DNA of 64,000 bases. Origin: Kosakonia sacchari SP1. GTDB lineage: Bacteria > Pseudomonadota > Gammaproteobacteria > Enterobacterales > Enterobacteriaceae. The position numbers and the translations under genes are program-made. Location: NCBI RefSeq assembly GCF_000300455.3, contig NZ_CP007215.2, forward strand, positions 2,790,001-2,854,000. Direction: 5' to 3'. Positions 1 through 13,529 of the stretch are shown here, in pieces. The notes beneath the pieces were generated by a model. That model worked only from the letters and a program-made list of their open reading frames with translations. It searched no databases and was not told the DNA's origin. The first letter of the stretch is position 1. The number at the start of each line of letters is the position of its first letter.

Positions 1-39
1 GAGATTGACCGGCATTTTACGGATATCAAAGAATTCCAT
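1..39 (-). CDS. ves: Ves, N-terminal fragment at window edge
   Basis: Only the first 13 codons lie in the window. They read MEFFDIRKMPVNL, close to the start of E. coli Ves (MEYFDMRKMSVNL), a small cupin-type protein whose function is not firmly known. A CAGGAG ribosome binding site lies just upstream at 45-50. A second ATG sits directly before (40-42), so the start could be three bases earlier. In K-12 ves also lies next to spy in the same orientation, which supports the call. Confidence 0.8.
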   Translation of the reverse strand, partial: MEFFDIRKMPVNL

Positions 40-348
40 CATCACTCCTGAATGGCGCGGGCTTCACCAGCGCCGCTGCCTCTTCGGGCAGCCTGCATCA
101 TTGTTATTGTTTACTTTGCCATGTGTGAGTTATCGGCAGCCGACACGATTTGCCTTAGGCTACTACGCAATCAGACATGTAAAAAATCATCAATTTAAGA
201 TAAGTAACATCACCATAAAAACGAGGCTTAACGAGAATACCGCGCCAGTGGCGGCTGGCAAGAGGGAAACAAGAAAAAACCGCCGGTTCTGCCCATCACG
301 TAAAACAAGCGATGAGCAAAACCGGCGGTCTTAAGGAGGGTCGCTGAA
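40..348. other. Intergenic region between ves and spy
   Basis: About 310 bases without a credible gene. The right third holds the strong hairpin listed at 273-333. The rest is AT-rich and presumably carries the ves promoter, but I see no box that I would assign to a regulator. Confidence 0.5.
273..333 (-). terminator. Inverted-repeat terminator downstream of spy
   Basis: Perfect inverted repeat: ACCGCCGGTT at 279-288 pairs with AACCGGCGGT in 320-329, across a loop of about 31 bases. Read on the minus strand the stem is followed by a TTTTTTCTTG stretch, so it should end the spy transcript. Confidence 0.65.
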
Positions 349-828
349 TTATTCAGCAGGTGCAGGAGGCATTTTACCTTCTGGTGCCGGATGTTCTGTC
401 AGACGCTTCTCAAAATTCGCATTGAACTGCTTTTTCTGTTCCGGGGTCAGAATGTTGTAAATCTTATTCTGCGTCTCCATACGTTTCAGCATGCTTTCTT
501 TATGCTGCTGTTCCATTTTGGTGATTTGCGCTTCGGCTTTCGCGCGGTCAAAGCTGTCGCTGGTAATGATGTCATGCATTGCGCGCATCTCTTCCACCGG
601 CGGGCGTTTCATCTCTTCGCGCTGGCTTTTCATGATGTCGCGGACTTGCTGTTTCTGCGCATCGGTCAGATTCAGACCTTTGAACATCATGTCGTGCGGG
701 CCTTTACCTTTGTGGTGCATCATAGGTTGCGCGTCAGCTGGTGCGGCGGCGGTATCCGCAGCATGAGCCAGACCTGCAGCGCCAAAAGCCAGGGTAGAGG
801 CAACAAACAGAGCAGTCAATTTAAGCAT
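349..828 (-). CDS. spy: Periplasmic chaperone Spy
   Basis: ATP-independent periplasmic chaperone, induced by envelope stress in E. coli through CpxR and BaeR. The 159-residue protein has a cleavable signal peptide (residues 1-23, ending AHA) followed by the Spy/CpxP core with two LTxxQ motifs (LTDAQ and LTPEQ). The charged helical middle matches E. coli Spy (161 aa) almost along its full length. I chose the ATG at 828 because it starts the signal peptide directly and has AAGGA upstream; the frame remains open to 885, but that adds an unlikely extension before the signal peptide. It stands as a single gene with its own terminator. Confidence 0.93.
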   Translation of the reverse strand: MLKLTALFVASTLAFGAAGLAHAADTAAAPADAQPMMHHKGKGPHDMMFKGLNLTDAQKQQVRDIMKSQREEMKRPPVEEMRAMHDIITSDSFDRAKAEAQITKMEQQHKESMLKRMETQNKIYNILTPEQKKQFNANFEKRLTEHPAPEGKMPPAPAE

Positions 829-1143
829 AATTTTATTCCTTACTTCGGTTTTACTTACGGCGGTTGCCGTGTTGACGCTATTCACTTTACTGGCTTTATC
901 GTCAATTAATCAGAGCGACGGTAAAACAATGAAAGTGTAAATATCATTTTTACGCCAAATATGAAGGAAATAAGGACAAACCATGAAGAGTGGAAAATTA
1001 AATATTCAATAGGCTGATTAGAAAGGGATTATGGAGAATCTTAAATCAACGTGATTTATTAATAAAGCGCTTCAACAGGATAATTCTGTAATTTATTTAA
1101 GAAAACCATAAAAAATAAGCCCTGCGTTAACAGGGCTGGATGG
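829..1143. promoter_or_regulatory. spy upstream region
   Basis: AT-rich, no gene. It must hold the spy promoter. GTAAA motifs occur at 921-925 and 937-941, and 937-953 reads as GTAAA-N7-TTTAC. These recall CpxR half sites, but the direct-repeat spacing (11 bases) does not fit the usual five, so a CpxR operator is only possible. The end of the stretch holds the ast terminator (1105-1138). Confidence 0.35.
1105..1138 (-). terminator. Terminator of the ast operon
   Basis: On the minus strand AGCCCTG-TTAACG-CAGGGCT is followed by TATTTTTTATGG. This is a compact intrinsic terminator directly after the astE stop codon. Confidence 0.85.
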
Positions 1144-2109
1144 TTAATTAATTTTTTCAAGTATTAGCCCGGCGCGTAAACCAATGGCCACATTCGGATT
1201 GGGAAACAAAACATACTCTTGCTCATGTTGCACCACATACCGCTCGCCGCGATCCTCTGCCAGTAATGTGCCCGCGCTGAAGGGCGTAAAATTGAGCGTA
1301 TCCGCACTCATGAAGAGTTTAAATTCTTCACTGTGGCGGGTCAGTTGCTGTACCACCCGATAGCGCAGCGGCCTATTTTCCGTGTCTGGCGCAGGCTCCC
1401 CCGCCAGTAACGCCGCCAGCGCCCACGCCGTACGCTGGAACTGGCTTAAATCGTTTTCACCAAACGGCAGCGCTTTGCCAAGCTCCAGAGTGCAAGCCAG
1501 TGCGTTAAAATGCTCGCAACTGTAATGCGTAAACGTACCGCCTGGCGCCTGATGAAATACCAGCGCTTCCAGCCCGGCAGCACCCAACCACTCCAGAAAC
1601 AGTTCATCCCATGGTTCTGCCCGCAGCGGCAACACACCAAAGCGCACATGGTGCGAACCGCGGATCGCAGTGTGTAAGTCCAGATGCCAGCGCACTTCAT
1701 CGCCCGCCGCGAAGAAATGCGTTACCGCCCGTTCAAGCTGGGCGGCGCGCACCGTTTCATCGTTGGGCGGCAGTTGCTGCCAGCGCCCACCAAACATCCG
1801 GTTGAGATCGTTATGCACAAATCGCTTGTTTTGCGCCAGCGCCTGCGGGTTTCCAAGGATCACCAGCAGCCGCCAGGTGAGCGGTTGTTCGCCCGAAAAG
1901 ACATTTTTAAGCAACAAATCCAGCATCTCTACTGGCGCGGTTTCATTACCGTGGATAGCACACGAGATGACCAACGATCGCCCAACGGATTGTTTCGGGA
2001 TCAGTTCAAGAATCCCTTGTTCGTGCCACAACCAGTGAATACCGCCCGACTCCCCTGACATTTTTCGCGGGATATCGCCCGCAAGCGTTGCAGCAAGAAA
2101 GTTATCCAT
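1144..2109 (-). CDS. astE: Succinylglutamate desuccinylase AstE
   Basis: Last step of the arginine succinyltransferase pathway: hydrolyses N-succinylglutamate to glutamate and succinate in the cytosol. The 321-residue protein (E. coli 322) shows the zinc carboxypeptidase-like centre: His53 and Glu56 in HGNETAP, and His145 in [10 protein letters not shown]. The C-terminal half keeps the family blocks EALVFHQ and [14 protein letters not shown]. It is the last gene of astCADBE, 11 bases after astB, and is followed by an intrinsic terminator. Start ATG at 2109 matches the family N terminus MDNFLA. Confidence 0.97.
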   Translation of the reverse strand: MDNFLAATLAGDIPRKMSGESGGIHWLWHEQGILELIPKQSVGRSLVISCAIHGNETAPVEMLDLLLKNVFSGEQPLTWRLLVILGNPQALAQNKRFVHNDLNRMFGGRWQQLPPNDETVRAAQLERAVTHFFAAGDEVRWHLDLHTAIRGSHHVRFGVLPLRAEPWDELFLEWLGAAGLEALVFHQAPGGTFTHYSCEHFNALACTLELGKALPFGENDLSQFQRTAWALAALLAGEPAPDTENRPLRYRVVQQLTRHSEEFKLFMSADTLNFTPFSAGTLLAEDRGERYVVQHEQEYVLFPNPNVAIGLRAGLILEKIN

Positions 2110-2120
2110 ACGGCCTCCGG

Positions 2121-5963
<3,843 letters not shown>

Positions 5964-5967
<4 letters not shown>

Positions 5968-7184
5968 GATGCGCTCTCCGCAATGAATTTTTCACAAGCG
6001 CGGGCAACGCGCGCAAGTCCGTCGCGGATCTCGTCTTCGCTGATATTCAACGCCGGAGCAAAACGCAGCACATTGCCACCGGCAATCAGCACCATTGCGC
6101 CTTCTGCCGCCGCCAGTTGTGAAAGTTGTTTTGCTTTTCCTGCATACTCAGGAGCCAGTTGACAACCGATCAGCAACCCTAAGCCACGGATTTCACTGAA
6201 CAGGTGATAACGGTCATTGATTGCCGAAAGCTGCTCCGTAAACCTTTGATGGCGCTGTTTCACGCCAGTCAGAGTTTCGCGTGTGTTGACGATATCGAGC
6301 AACGCACCGGCCACCGCGCCGGCCAGCGGGTTACCGCCGTAAGTCGTACCGTGGGTGCCGACATTCATCACTTTGCCAAACTGTTCGGTGGTCAGCATCG
6401 CGCCAATCGGGAAACCGCCGCCCAACGCTTTTGCCGTGGTTAGCGCATCCGGCGTCACGCCGTAATGCATATAGGCATACAGTTCGCCGGTGCGGCCAAC
6501 GCCGGTTTGCACTTCATCAAAAATCAGCAGCGCGTTATGGCGCGTGCACAGCTCACGCAACCCTTGCAAAAACGCCTGGCTGGCAGGCACCACGCCGCCT
6601 TCACCCTGCATCGGCTCGACAATGACAGCGCAGGTGTCGTCATTAATTAATGCGCTGGCAGAGGCAAGATCGTTGAACTGCGCATGCTGGATTTGCGGCG
6701 GCAACGGCGCAAAATCTTGCGAATAAGCCGGTTGCCCGCCCGCGCTGACGGTAAATAAGGTGCGTCCATGGAACGCATTCTTGAAGGCAACAATGCCGCT
6801 TTTTTGCGGGCCGAATGTATCGTGGGCATATTTGCGCGCCAGCTTCAGCGCCGCTTCATTTGCCTCGGCACCGGAGTTACAAAAGAAGGCGCGATCGGCA
6901 AAGGTCGCGTCCAGCAGGTGTTTCGCCAGTTTCAGCACCGGCTCGTTGGTGTAACCGTTACCGGTATGCCAGAACTTCGCCGCCTGTTCGCTGAGCGCTT
7001 TACACAGCGCGGGATGCGCATGCCCCAGCGCATTCACCGCAATCCCACCGGCAAAGTCGACATACTCGTTACCCTGTTGATCCCACAGGCGGGAACCTTC
7101 ACCGCGTACCGGAATAAAAGGCGCAGGCGCGTAGACAGGCAACATCCATTGATCAAAATTTTCACGCGTAATTGACAGAGACAT
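5964..7184 (-). CDS. astC: Succinylornithine transaminase AstC
   Basis: PLP-dependent class III aminotransferase converting N-succinylornithine to the semialdehyde; the enzyme also has acetylornithine aminotransferase activity in E. coli. The ATG at 7184 gives 406 residues, exactly the K-12 length, starting [20 protein letters not shown]. The PLP-binding Lys lies in [11 protein letters not shown], preceded by [14 protein letters not shown]. The reading frame continues upstream to 7340, but that part has no family similarity and contains the promoter. First gene of astCADBE; a sigma54-type promoter lies 74-89 bases upstream. Confidence 0.97.
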
Positions 7185-7618
7185 AGCGACCTCATCCGGT
7201 AAATAAATAGTTGATAAAATGTTAACGAATATGAACGTTTTCGCTGTAAATGTAGATTGCACGGTTCGTGCCAGCCAGCGATAAAAATGCATAAACGACT
7301 TACTACAACGAAATTTCAACAACTTAAAACCTGTCGCCATTCACTTTATTTGCATAAAAAGTGAATAAATAGAGATCCAATTGCGGTGGAGAGCGAGTAA
7401 AGTCGCCTGTTTATGCAATTAGAAATTTTAATTATAGAACTGTGATCATCAGCGAAATTAATTTACATCCTGCGCCCTGTTTTAGTGCGTTTCGCCCTAA
7501 ATAAGGGCGTGTATTGCGCCAATGCGCATCGGCGGCGGCAATATCAATAAGTGGCGGTGGTTAAATGTAAATTCTGCTAACATCTCTGCATCTTTCACTC
7601 TGCTAAATGGCTGCGACT
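7185..7618. other. Divergent intergenic region astC / xthA
   Basis: About 430 AT-rich bases between two divergent genes. It holds the sigma54 promoter at 7258-7273 and a short perfect hairpin, CGCCCT-AAATA-AGGGCG, at 7492-7508. I searched for the NtrC palindrome (TGCACC-N5-GGTGCA) and saw no convincing copy; ArgR boxes could not be judged by eye. The xthA promoter must lie at the right end. Confidence 0.5.
7258..7273 (-). promoter_or_regulatory. Sigma54 (RpoN) promoter of astCADBE
   Basis: On the minus strand the sequence is TGGCACGAACCGTGCA. It matches the RpoN consensus TGGCACG-N4-TTGCW at all fixed positions but one (G for the first T of the -12 element), with exact GG/GC spacing. It lies 74 bases upstream of astC, in the direction of the operon. 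E. coli astC is known to be expressed from a sigma54, NtrC-dependent promoter. Confidence 0.85.
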
Positions 7619-8425
7619 ATGAAATTCGTCTCTTTTAATATCAATGGCCTGCGCGCCCGCCCTCACCAGCTTGAAGCGCTGGTTGAGCAACATCAGCCGG
7701 ACGTCATCGGCCTGCAGGAGACCAAAGTCCACGACGATATGTTTCCGCTCGAAGATGTCGCACGGCTGGGTTACAACGTTTTTTATCACGGACAGAAAGG
7801 CCACTACGGCGTGGCGTTGCTGACCAAAGAGACGCCGATTTCCGTGCGCCGCGGCTGGCCGAACGACGGCGAAGAAGCGCAGCGCCGCATTATCATGGCG
7901 GAGATCCCCTCGCCTATCGGCGATATCACGGTGATTAACGGCTATTTCCCGCAGGGCGAGAGCCGCGACCACCCGCTGAAATTCCCGGCGAAAGAGAAGT
8001 TCTACCAGGATTTGCAAACCTATCTCGATACAGAACTCGATAAAACAAAACCGGTGTTGATCATGGGTGATATGAACATCAGCCCGACAGATCTTGATAT
8101 CGGTATTGGTGAAGAGAACCGCAAACGCTGGCTGCGCACCGGCAAATGCTCTTTCCTGCCGGAAGAGCGCGAATGGATGGAGCGCCTGAAAGGCTGGGGG
8201 CTGGTGGATACCTTCCGCGAAGCTAATCCGGAAACGCAGGATCGCTTCTCGTGGTTTGATTACCGCTCAAAAGGTTTCGATGATAACCGCGGACTGCGTA
8301 TCGACCTGCTGCTGGCAAGCCAACCGCTGGCAGAGCGCTGCATTGAAACCGGTATTGATTACGACATTCGCGGCATGGAAAAACCGTCCGACCACGCACC
8401 GGTGTGGGCCAAATTTAAGGTCTGA
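7619..8425 (+). CDS. xthA: Exodeoxyribonuclease III XthA
   Basis: Major apurinic/apyrimidinic endonuclease and 3'-5' exonuclease of base-excision repair. The ATG at 7619 gives 268 residues as in E. coli, starting [15 protein letters not shown]. Catalytic motifs of the EEP fold are present: Glu in GLQETK, Asp/Asn in MGDMNISP, and the SDHAPVW Asp-His at the C terminus. An in-frame ATG four codons earlier (7607) is less likely because K-12 starts at MKF. It is followed after three bases by the rhodanese gene, so the two may be cotranscribed. Confidence 0.97.
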   Translation: MKFVSFNINGLRARPHQLEALVEQHQPDVIGLQETKVHDDMFPLEDVARLGYNVFYHGQKGHYGVALLTKETPISVRRGWPNDGEEAQRRIIMAEIPSPIGDITVINGYFPQGESRDHPLKFPAKEKFYQDLQTYLDTELDKTKPVLIMGDMNISPTDLDIGIGEENRKRWLRTGKCSFLPEEREWMERLKGWGLVDTFREANPETQDRFSWFDYRSKGFDDNRGLRIDLLLASQPLAERCIETGIDYDIRGMEKPSDHAPVWAKFKV

Positions 8426-8428
8426 CGG

Positions 8429-9292
8429 ATGACGCCCGCGCCTTCTCCGTGGGGTTGTGCAACCTGGCTGGCGGATATGCTGCAACACCGCCCGGTCAAG
8501 GCTACCCCGGAGGGCGAATGGCGGCTGCTGGAGGTGGGATGTGACGCTGAACATATCTATCGCGCCGGGCATATTCCCGGCGCGGATTATATCGACACCC
8601 GCGAAGTAGAAAGCCTGCCGCTGTGGAATGTGCTCAAGCCAGCACAATTACGCCCGGTTCTGCTAAATCATGGCCTGCGAGCTGATAGTACCGTCATCCT
8701 TTACGGCCGCGGCAATTATGCGGCGGAACGGATGGCACATATTTTGTTATATGCCGGGATCAGGGATGTTCGCTTACTGGATGGCGGCTGGCAGAGCTGG
8801 CTGCGCGCCGGTTTAGCCTGGCAAACCGGTGCAGCGGCGGGCATAACCCCGTCATCGGATTTCGGCGTGAGTGTCCCGGCACAACCTCAGCTACTGCTCA
8901 CTATGGCGCAAACCCAAAAGCGTTTAGCGCAGCCCGGTACGTTGCTGGTCAGTATCCGCAGTTGGCCTGAGTTTAGCGGTCAGACAAGCGGCTACGACTA
9001 TATCGCCGCAGCCGGTGATATACCCGGCGCCCGCTGGGGGCAGGCAGCAGGCGACAGCCAGTTGATTACCAATTTTCACAATGCAGACGGCACGGTGCGC
9101 AACCCATCAGAGATCGCCGCGCTCTGGCAACAACAGCGCATCACTGGCGATAATCCGGTAATTTTTTATTGCGGTACCGGCTGGCGCGCCTCGTTTGCCT
9201 TTTTTATTGCCCGTGCGCTCGGCTGGGCGGATATCGCCGTGTATGATGGCGGCTGGTTCGAATGGAGCCAGCATACAAACGGAACGCAGTAA
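8429..9292 (+). CDS. YnjE-like thiosulfate sulfurtransferase, two rhodanese domains
   Basis: Rhodanese-family protein of 287 residues. The first domain (about 30-135) has lost its active-site Cys: the loop reads YGRGNYAAER. The second (about 155-280) has the nucleophile Cys248 in YCGTGWRAS. The C-terminal block CGTGWR..AFF..LGW.DIA.YDGGW.EWS is very like E. coli YnjE, which is about 435 residues with three rhodanese domains and a signal peptide; this protein is a shorter relative without an obvious signal peptide. In K-12 ynjE lies just before nudG, as here, so it occupies the ynjE position. The stop overlaps the nudG start by one base (TAATG). Confidence 0.75.
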   Translation: MTPAPSPWGCATWLADMLQHRPVKATPEGEWRLLEVGCDAEHIYRAGHIPGADYIDTREVESLPLWNVLKPAQLRPVLLNHGLRADSTVILYGRGNYAAERMAHILLYAGIRDVRLLDGGWQSWLRAGLAWQTGAAAGITPSSDFGVSVPAQPQLLLTMAQTQKRLAQPGTLLVSIRSWPEFSGQTSGYDYIAAAGDIPGARWGQAAGDSQLITNFHNADGTVRNPSEIAALWQQQRITGDNPVIFYCGTGWRASFAFFIARALGWADIAVYDGGWFEWSQHTNGTQ

Positions 9293-9708
9293 TGACTCTT
9301 CTAAAAACCCTGGATGTCGTGGCCGCTATCATTGAGCGCGACGGCAAAATTTTACTGGCACAGCGCCCCGACCATGCCGATCAGGCCGGTCTGTGGGAAT
9401 TTGCCGGTGGCAAGGTTGAAGCCGGGGAAACACAACCACAGGCGCTAACGCGCGAGTTGCGCGAAGAGTTGGGTATTGATGCTGTACCTGCGCGCTATGT
9501 TGCCAGCCATCAGCGGGAGGTTTCCGGGCGGCTGATTCATTTGCACGCCTGGCATGTGGAGAATTTTAGCGGTGAACCAGTACGCCACTATCACCGGGAG
9601 TTGTTGTGGTGCTTACCCGCCGAAGCGCTGACACTGCCGCTGGCTCCGGCGGATATTCCGCTGCTGGAAGCGTTTATGGCTTCACGCGCCGCCACACCAG
9701 CGGGTTAG
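9292..9708 (+). CDS. nudG: Nudix pyrophosphohydrolase NudG (CTP / oxidised pyrimidine dNTPs)
   Basis: Sanitises the nucleotide pool by hydrolysing CTP, dCTP and damaged forms such as 5-hydroxy-dCTP. 138 residues (E. coli 135). The Nudix box GGKVEAGETQPQALTRELRE followed by ELGI matches GX5EX7REUXEEXGU. The core REVSGRLIHLHAWHV and the end PLAPADIPLLEAFMASRAA are nearly identical to K-12. Start ATG at 9292 overlaps the upstream stop. The last 35 bases overlap the 3' end of ynjH on the other strand. Confidence 0.95.
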   Translation: MTLLKTLDVVAAIIERDGKILLAQRPDHADQAGLWEFAGGKVEAGETQPQALTRELREELGIDAVPARYVASHQREVSGRLIHLHAWHVENFSGEPVRHYHRELLWCLPAEALTLPLAPADIPLLEAFMASRAATPAG

Positions 9709-9961
9709 TGGAAATGGTTTTCTCATCGCGCTGGCATTGTAATAACACGCCCTCGGTTTTGATAACCGCCCCTTCGCTGTAGTTTTGATTACCGTATACG
9801 CAGCATTGCATGCAGGGCTGCGTGGTCTGCGTCTGCCCACCGGAGCTGAACACTCCCGGCGGCACATTCACCTCGATTCCCGGCGACGGTAAACGTTCAG
9901 CCAGCACGCTGGTTGACGCAGCAACCAGTAACGCTGCTGCTATCCACTTAATTCGGGCCAT
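9674..9961 (-). CDS. ynjH: YnjH, DUF1496 periplasmic protein
   Basis: Small exported protein of unknown function (95 residues). The N terminus MARIKWIAAALLVAASTSVLA is a signal peptide; the mature part holds the family block IEVNVPPGVFSSGGQT, a CMQCC cluster and YSEGAVIKTEGVLLQCQRD, ending NPLVWRRVKP. Start ATG at 9961; upstream codons in frame to 10036 do not resemble the family. Convergent with nudG, overlapping its 3' end by 35 bases, a real overlap because both C termini are conserved. Confidence 0.9.
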   Translation of the reverse strand: MARIKWIAAALLVAASTSVLAERLPSPGIEVNVPPGVFSSGGQTQTTQPCMQCCVYGNQNYSEGAVIKTEGVLLQCQRDEKTISTNPLVWRRVKP

Positions 9962-10196
9962 AACTTGTCCTTTTTGATTGACGCCACTCATTACTATAAC
10001 GGATCTCTGCGTCAGGACTTTAATTTCGCCGATCATCGTTTTTAGTTATGACATGTTGCCAATTATTAATTTGCCTGGTGTGCGGCTTTTTCCCTTGCAG
10101 CATGCAACCTTGCAAATGTTATAGTCCAAAAGTGCCTGCTTTTTGCGCACCACCATCACAACAAATTCACCACAACAATAAGAGATACTTATATCT

Positions 10197-11540
10197 ATGG
10201 ATCAGACGCACTCTCTTGCATCATTTCTCCAGTATGTCGAACAGCGCGACCCGCACCAGCCGGAGTACTCTCAGGCCGTTCGTGAAGTGATGACCACCCT
10301 CTGGCCCTTCCTTGAAGCTCACCCGCGTTACCGCCAGATGTCGTTACTCGAACGCCTCGTTGAACCGGAGCGCGTGATTCAGTTTCGCGTCGCCTGGGTT
10401 GATGACCGCAATCAGGTGCAGGTTAACCGCGCCTGGCGCGTACAGTTCAGTTCGGCCATTGGACCCTACAAAGGTGGCATGCGTTTTCACCCGTCGGTGA
10501 ATTTATCGATCCTCAAATTCCTCGGCTTCGAACAAACGTTCAAAAATGCGCTCACTACCCTGCCGATGGGCGGTGGCAAAGGCGGCAGTGATTTCGATCC
10601 AAAAGGCAAAAGCGATGGCGAAGTGATGCGCTTCTGCCAGGCGCTGATAAGCGAACTGTATCGCCATCTTGGCGCGGATACTGATGTGCCCGCCGGGGAT
10701 ATTGGCGTCGGCGCGCGCGAAGTCGGTTTTATGGCCGGGATGATGAAAAAGCTCTCTAACAATACCGCCTGCGTGTTTACCGGGAAGGGGCTGTCGTTTG
10801 GCGGCAGTCTGATCCGCCCGGAAGCGACCGGTTACGGCCTGGTCTATTTCACCGAAGCGATGCTCAAGCGTCACGGTCTTAGCTTTGAAGGGATGCGCGT
10901 GGCGGTTTCCGGCTCTGGCAACGTGGCGCAATACGCGATTGAAAAAGCGATGGCCTTCGGTGCACGGGTGATCACTGCGTCGGATTCTGCCGGTACCGTG
11001 GTGGATGAAGCCGGGTTTGACCGTGAAAAACTCGCCCGCCTGTGCGAGATCAAAGCCAGCCGTGATGGCCGCATCGCGGATTACGCGCGTGAATTTGATC
11101 TGACTTACCTCGAAGGCAAGCAGCCGTGGTCAGTGCCAGTCGACATCGCGCTGCCGTGTGCCACGCAAAACGAGCTGGATATAGACGCCGCACACGCGTT
11201 GATTGCCAACGGTGTAAAAGCGGTGGCAGAAGGCGCAAATATGCCCACCACCATTGATGCCACTGAACTGTTCCTCGAGGCGGGGGTGCTGTTCGCACCG
11301 GGGAAAGCCGCGAATGCAGGCGGTGTTGCTACCTCCGGTCTGGAGATGGCGCAGAATGCCGCGCGTATGGGCTGGAAAGCGGAAAAAGTGGATGCGCGCC
11401 TGCACCACATCATGCTGGATATTCACCAGGCTTGCGTTGAGTACGGCGGCGAAGGCAAACAGACGCACTATGTGCGCGGTGCCAACATCGCGGGCTTCGT
11501 GAAAGTCGCCGACGCGATGCTGGCACAAGGCGTGATTTGA
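10197..11540 (+). CDS. gdhA: NADP-specific glutamate dehydrogenase GdhA
   Basis: Assimilates ammonia by reductive amination of 2-oxoglutarate with NADPH; favoured when ammonia and energy are ample or limited respectively versus GS/GOGAT. 447 residues, identical in length to E. coli GdhA and about nine tenths identical by eye. Substrate and catalytic segments GPYKGGMRFHPSVN and LPMGGGKGGSDFDPKGKS are intact, as is the Rossmann fingerprint VSGSGNVAQYA. It lies in the K-12 order, followed by topB on the other strand; ynjI, found between them in K-12, is missing. Confidence 0.98.
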   Translation: MDQTHSLASFLQYVEQRDPHQPEYSQAVREVMTTLWPFLEAHPRYRQMSLLERLVEPERVIQFRVAWVDDRNQVQVNRAWRVQFSSAIGPYKGGMRFHPSVNLSILKFLGFEQTFKNALTTLPMGGGKGGSDFDPKGKSDGEVMRFCQALISELYRHLGADTDVPAGDIGVGAREVGFMAGMMKKLSNNTACVFTGKGLSFGGSLIRPEATGYGLVYFTEAMLKRHGLSFEGMRVAVSGSGNVAQYAIEKAMAFGARVITASDSAGTVVDEAGFDREKLARLCEIKASRDGRIADYAREFDLTYLEGKQPWSVPVDIALPCATQNELDIDAAHALIANGVKAVAEGANMPTTIDATELFLEAGVLFAPGKAANAGGVATSGLEMAQNAARMGWKAEKVDARLHHIMLDIHQACVEYGGEGKQTHYVRGANIAGFVKVADAMLAQGVI

Positions 11541-11542
11541 TA

Positions 11543-11580
11543 AGCAGGCCGGGTAACAGCGAAAAGGCGTTATCCGGCCG
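11543..11580. repeat. REP-like inverted repeat between gdhA and topB
   Basis: The sequence GGCCGG..AAAGGCGTTAT..CCGGCC forms a long imperfect hairpin of the REP/PU type. It begins directly after the gdhA stop and runs ten bases into the topB 3' end, so it may protect or terminate both convergent messages. Confidence 0.5.
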
Positions 11581-13525
11581 GAGACGCCGCGTCACCGCCA
11601 GCCTCTGCTGCTGGCGGGCGTTTTTTCCCCCGGCCTTTGGCAAACGGTTTTTTCTTCTCACCGCCCGGTGCCACCAGCCCACGGAACTGACGCACCGGCG
11701 TGTTACGCGCCTGGTGAATCAGCTCGTGCAGCGTACCGACCAGCGGCTGCATAAAGTCCTGATAACGGCACTCTTTCTCACTGATTTGCGTCAGCACCGA
11801 CTCCCAGTGCGCGGTCATATCGGGGCGCGCCGCCATCTCCGGCAGTGAGTGAATCAACGCCCGGCCCGGTTCGGTCGAGTGGATGTAGCGCCCTTTCTTC
11901 ACCAGAAAACTGCGCTTAAACAGCAGTTCGATAATACCGGCGCGCGTTGCCTCGGTGCCCAGACCATCGGTAGCACGCAGAATTTTTTTCAGTTCTTTGT
12001 CCTGCACGAACCGCGCAATCCCGGTCATCGCCGACAGCAAGGTGGCATCGGTAAAGTGGCGTGGCGGTTGAGTCTGGCGCGCGACCACTTCGCCTTTTTC
12101 GCACAGCAATTCGTCGCCTTTTGCCACCACCGGCAATGGTGTGCCATCGTTTTCTTCATCACGCTCTTTCGAACCAAGCAGCGTGCGCCATCCGGCCTCC
12201 GCCAGAAAACGCGCTTTGGCGATAAACTTGCCGTTGGCGATATCAAGATCGATCTGGCATTTGCGAAACACCGCATCCGGACAAAATTGCATTAAATACT
12301 GGCGAGCGATCAGGTTATAAACATTGGCTTCGTTATCGCTGAGATTGACCTTCGAGGCACGGGCCGTTGGGATAATCGCATGGTGCGCATCAACTTTTTT
12401 ATCGTCCCAGCAGCGGTTGCGCGTGTCCGGGTTCACCACCGGCTGCGGCAACAGATCCGGGGCATGCGCGCCAATCGCATTCATCACCGCATGTCGCCCG
12501 GCGAAGTGCTCTTCTGGTAAATAGCGGCAATCAGAACGCGGATAGGTGATCAACTTGTGGGTTTCGTAGAGTTTCTGGCAAATATCGAGCACATTCTGCG
12601 CACTAAGACCATAACGTTTTGCCGCTTCAATTTGCAGTGCGGAAAGCGAAAACGGCAGCGGCGCGAGTTCTGATTCCCGTTTATCGTTATAGGCCGTCAC
12701 CAGCGCGGGTTGGCCGCTAATGCGGTTCACCACATGCTCCGCCAGCGGGCGATGCAACAGGCGCCCTTCATCGTCCTGATAAGGCTCACACGCCTCGCTC
12801 GGCTGCCACAGGGCGGTAAAGCGCTCCCCGGCAGGCGTGACGATATGCGCTTTCACCTCAAAGAAATCTTTCGCCACGAAGTTCTCAATCTCTTCGTCGC
12901 GACGCACCACCAGCCCCAGCACCGGCGTCTGCACGCGCCCCACAGAGAGTACGCCCTGATAACCGGCGTTGCGCCCCAGCAGCGTATACGCGCGGGTCAT
13001 ATTAATGCCGTAGAGCCAGTCGGCACGGGCGCGCGCCAGCGCCGACACGCACAACGGAATAAATTCGCTATTCGCTCGCAGGCGTTCAATTGCCCGCTCC
13101 ACCGCCTGCGGATTGAGATCGTTAATCAGGCAGCGTTGCACCTGCTGGCGTTTTTCGGCGGGCAGTTGCAGATAATCAATTACTTCATCAACCAGCAACT
13201 GCCCTTCACGATCCGGGTCACCGGCATGCACCACCTGTTCGGCATCGGCGAGCAGGCGTTTGATAACATTGATTTGCTTGAGCACCGACGGGCGCGGCTG
13301 CAACTGCCATTTTTCCGGCACTATCGGAAGATCGGCCAGATTCCAGCGCGCATAGCGGCTGTCATAGGCATCCGGCTGTGCCTGCTCAAGCAGGTGACCA
13401 ATGCACCAGGTCACCACCTGACCATTACCGCACTCAATATAGCCGTCGCCTTTGCGATGCGGCTTCGGCAGCACATCGGCAATGGCACGCGCCAGACTGG
13501 GCTTTTCGGCAATAAATAACCGCAT
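11570..13525 (-). CDS. topB: DNA topoisomerase III TopB
   Basis: Type IA topoisomerase that decatenates replication and recombination intermediates. The ATG at 13525 gives 651 residues (E. coli 653). The Toprim domain is seen in [16 protein letters not shown] and [16 protein letters not shown]; the catalytic Tyr is in [20 protein letters not shown]; the type IA core continues through [17 protein letters not shown]. The C-terminal 30 residues are basic and low complexity ([15 protein letters not shown]), as in the family. An in-frame ATG at 13543 would add six residues that overlap the selD stop. It is probably cotranscribed with selD, four bases upstream. Confidence 0.97.
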   Translation of the reverse strand: MRLFIAEKPSLARAIADVLPKPHRKGDGYIECGNGQVVTWCIGHLLEQAQPDAYDSRYARWNLADLPIVPEKWQLQPRPSVLKQINVIKRLLADAEQVVHAGDPDREGQLLVDEVIDYLQLPAEKRQQVQRCLINDLNPQAVERAIERLRANSEFIPLCVSALARARADWLYGINMTRAYTLLGRNAGYQGVLSVGRVQTPVLGLVVRRDEEIENFVAKDFFEVKAHIVTPAGERFTALWQPSEACEPYQDDEGRLLHRPLAEHVVNRISGQPALVTAYNDKRESELAPLPFSLSALQIEAAKRYGLSAQNVLDICQKLYETHKLITYPRSDCRYLPEEHFAGRHAVMNAIGAHAPDLLPQPVVNPDTRNRCWDDKKVDAHHAIIPTARASKVNLSDNEANVYNLIARQYLMQFCPDAVFRKCQIDLDIANGKFIAKARFLAEAGWRTLLGSKERDEENDGTPLPVVAKGDELLCEKGEVVARQTQPPRHFTDATLLSAMTGIARFVQDKELKKILRATDGLGTEATRAGIIELLFKRSFLVKKGRYIHSTEPGRALIHSLPEMAARPDMTAHWESVLTQISEKECRYQDFMQPLVGTLHELIHQARNTPVRQFRGLVAPGGEKKKPFAKGRGKKRPPAAEAGGDAASPAG

Positions 13526-13529
13526 AGGA

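Noticed and set aside
921-953. CpxR box upstream of spy
   Set aside because: GTAAA repeats are present but 11 bases apart instead of about five; mentioned only as possible.
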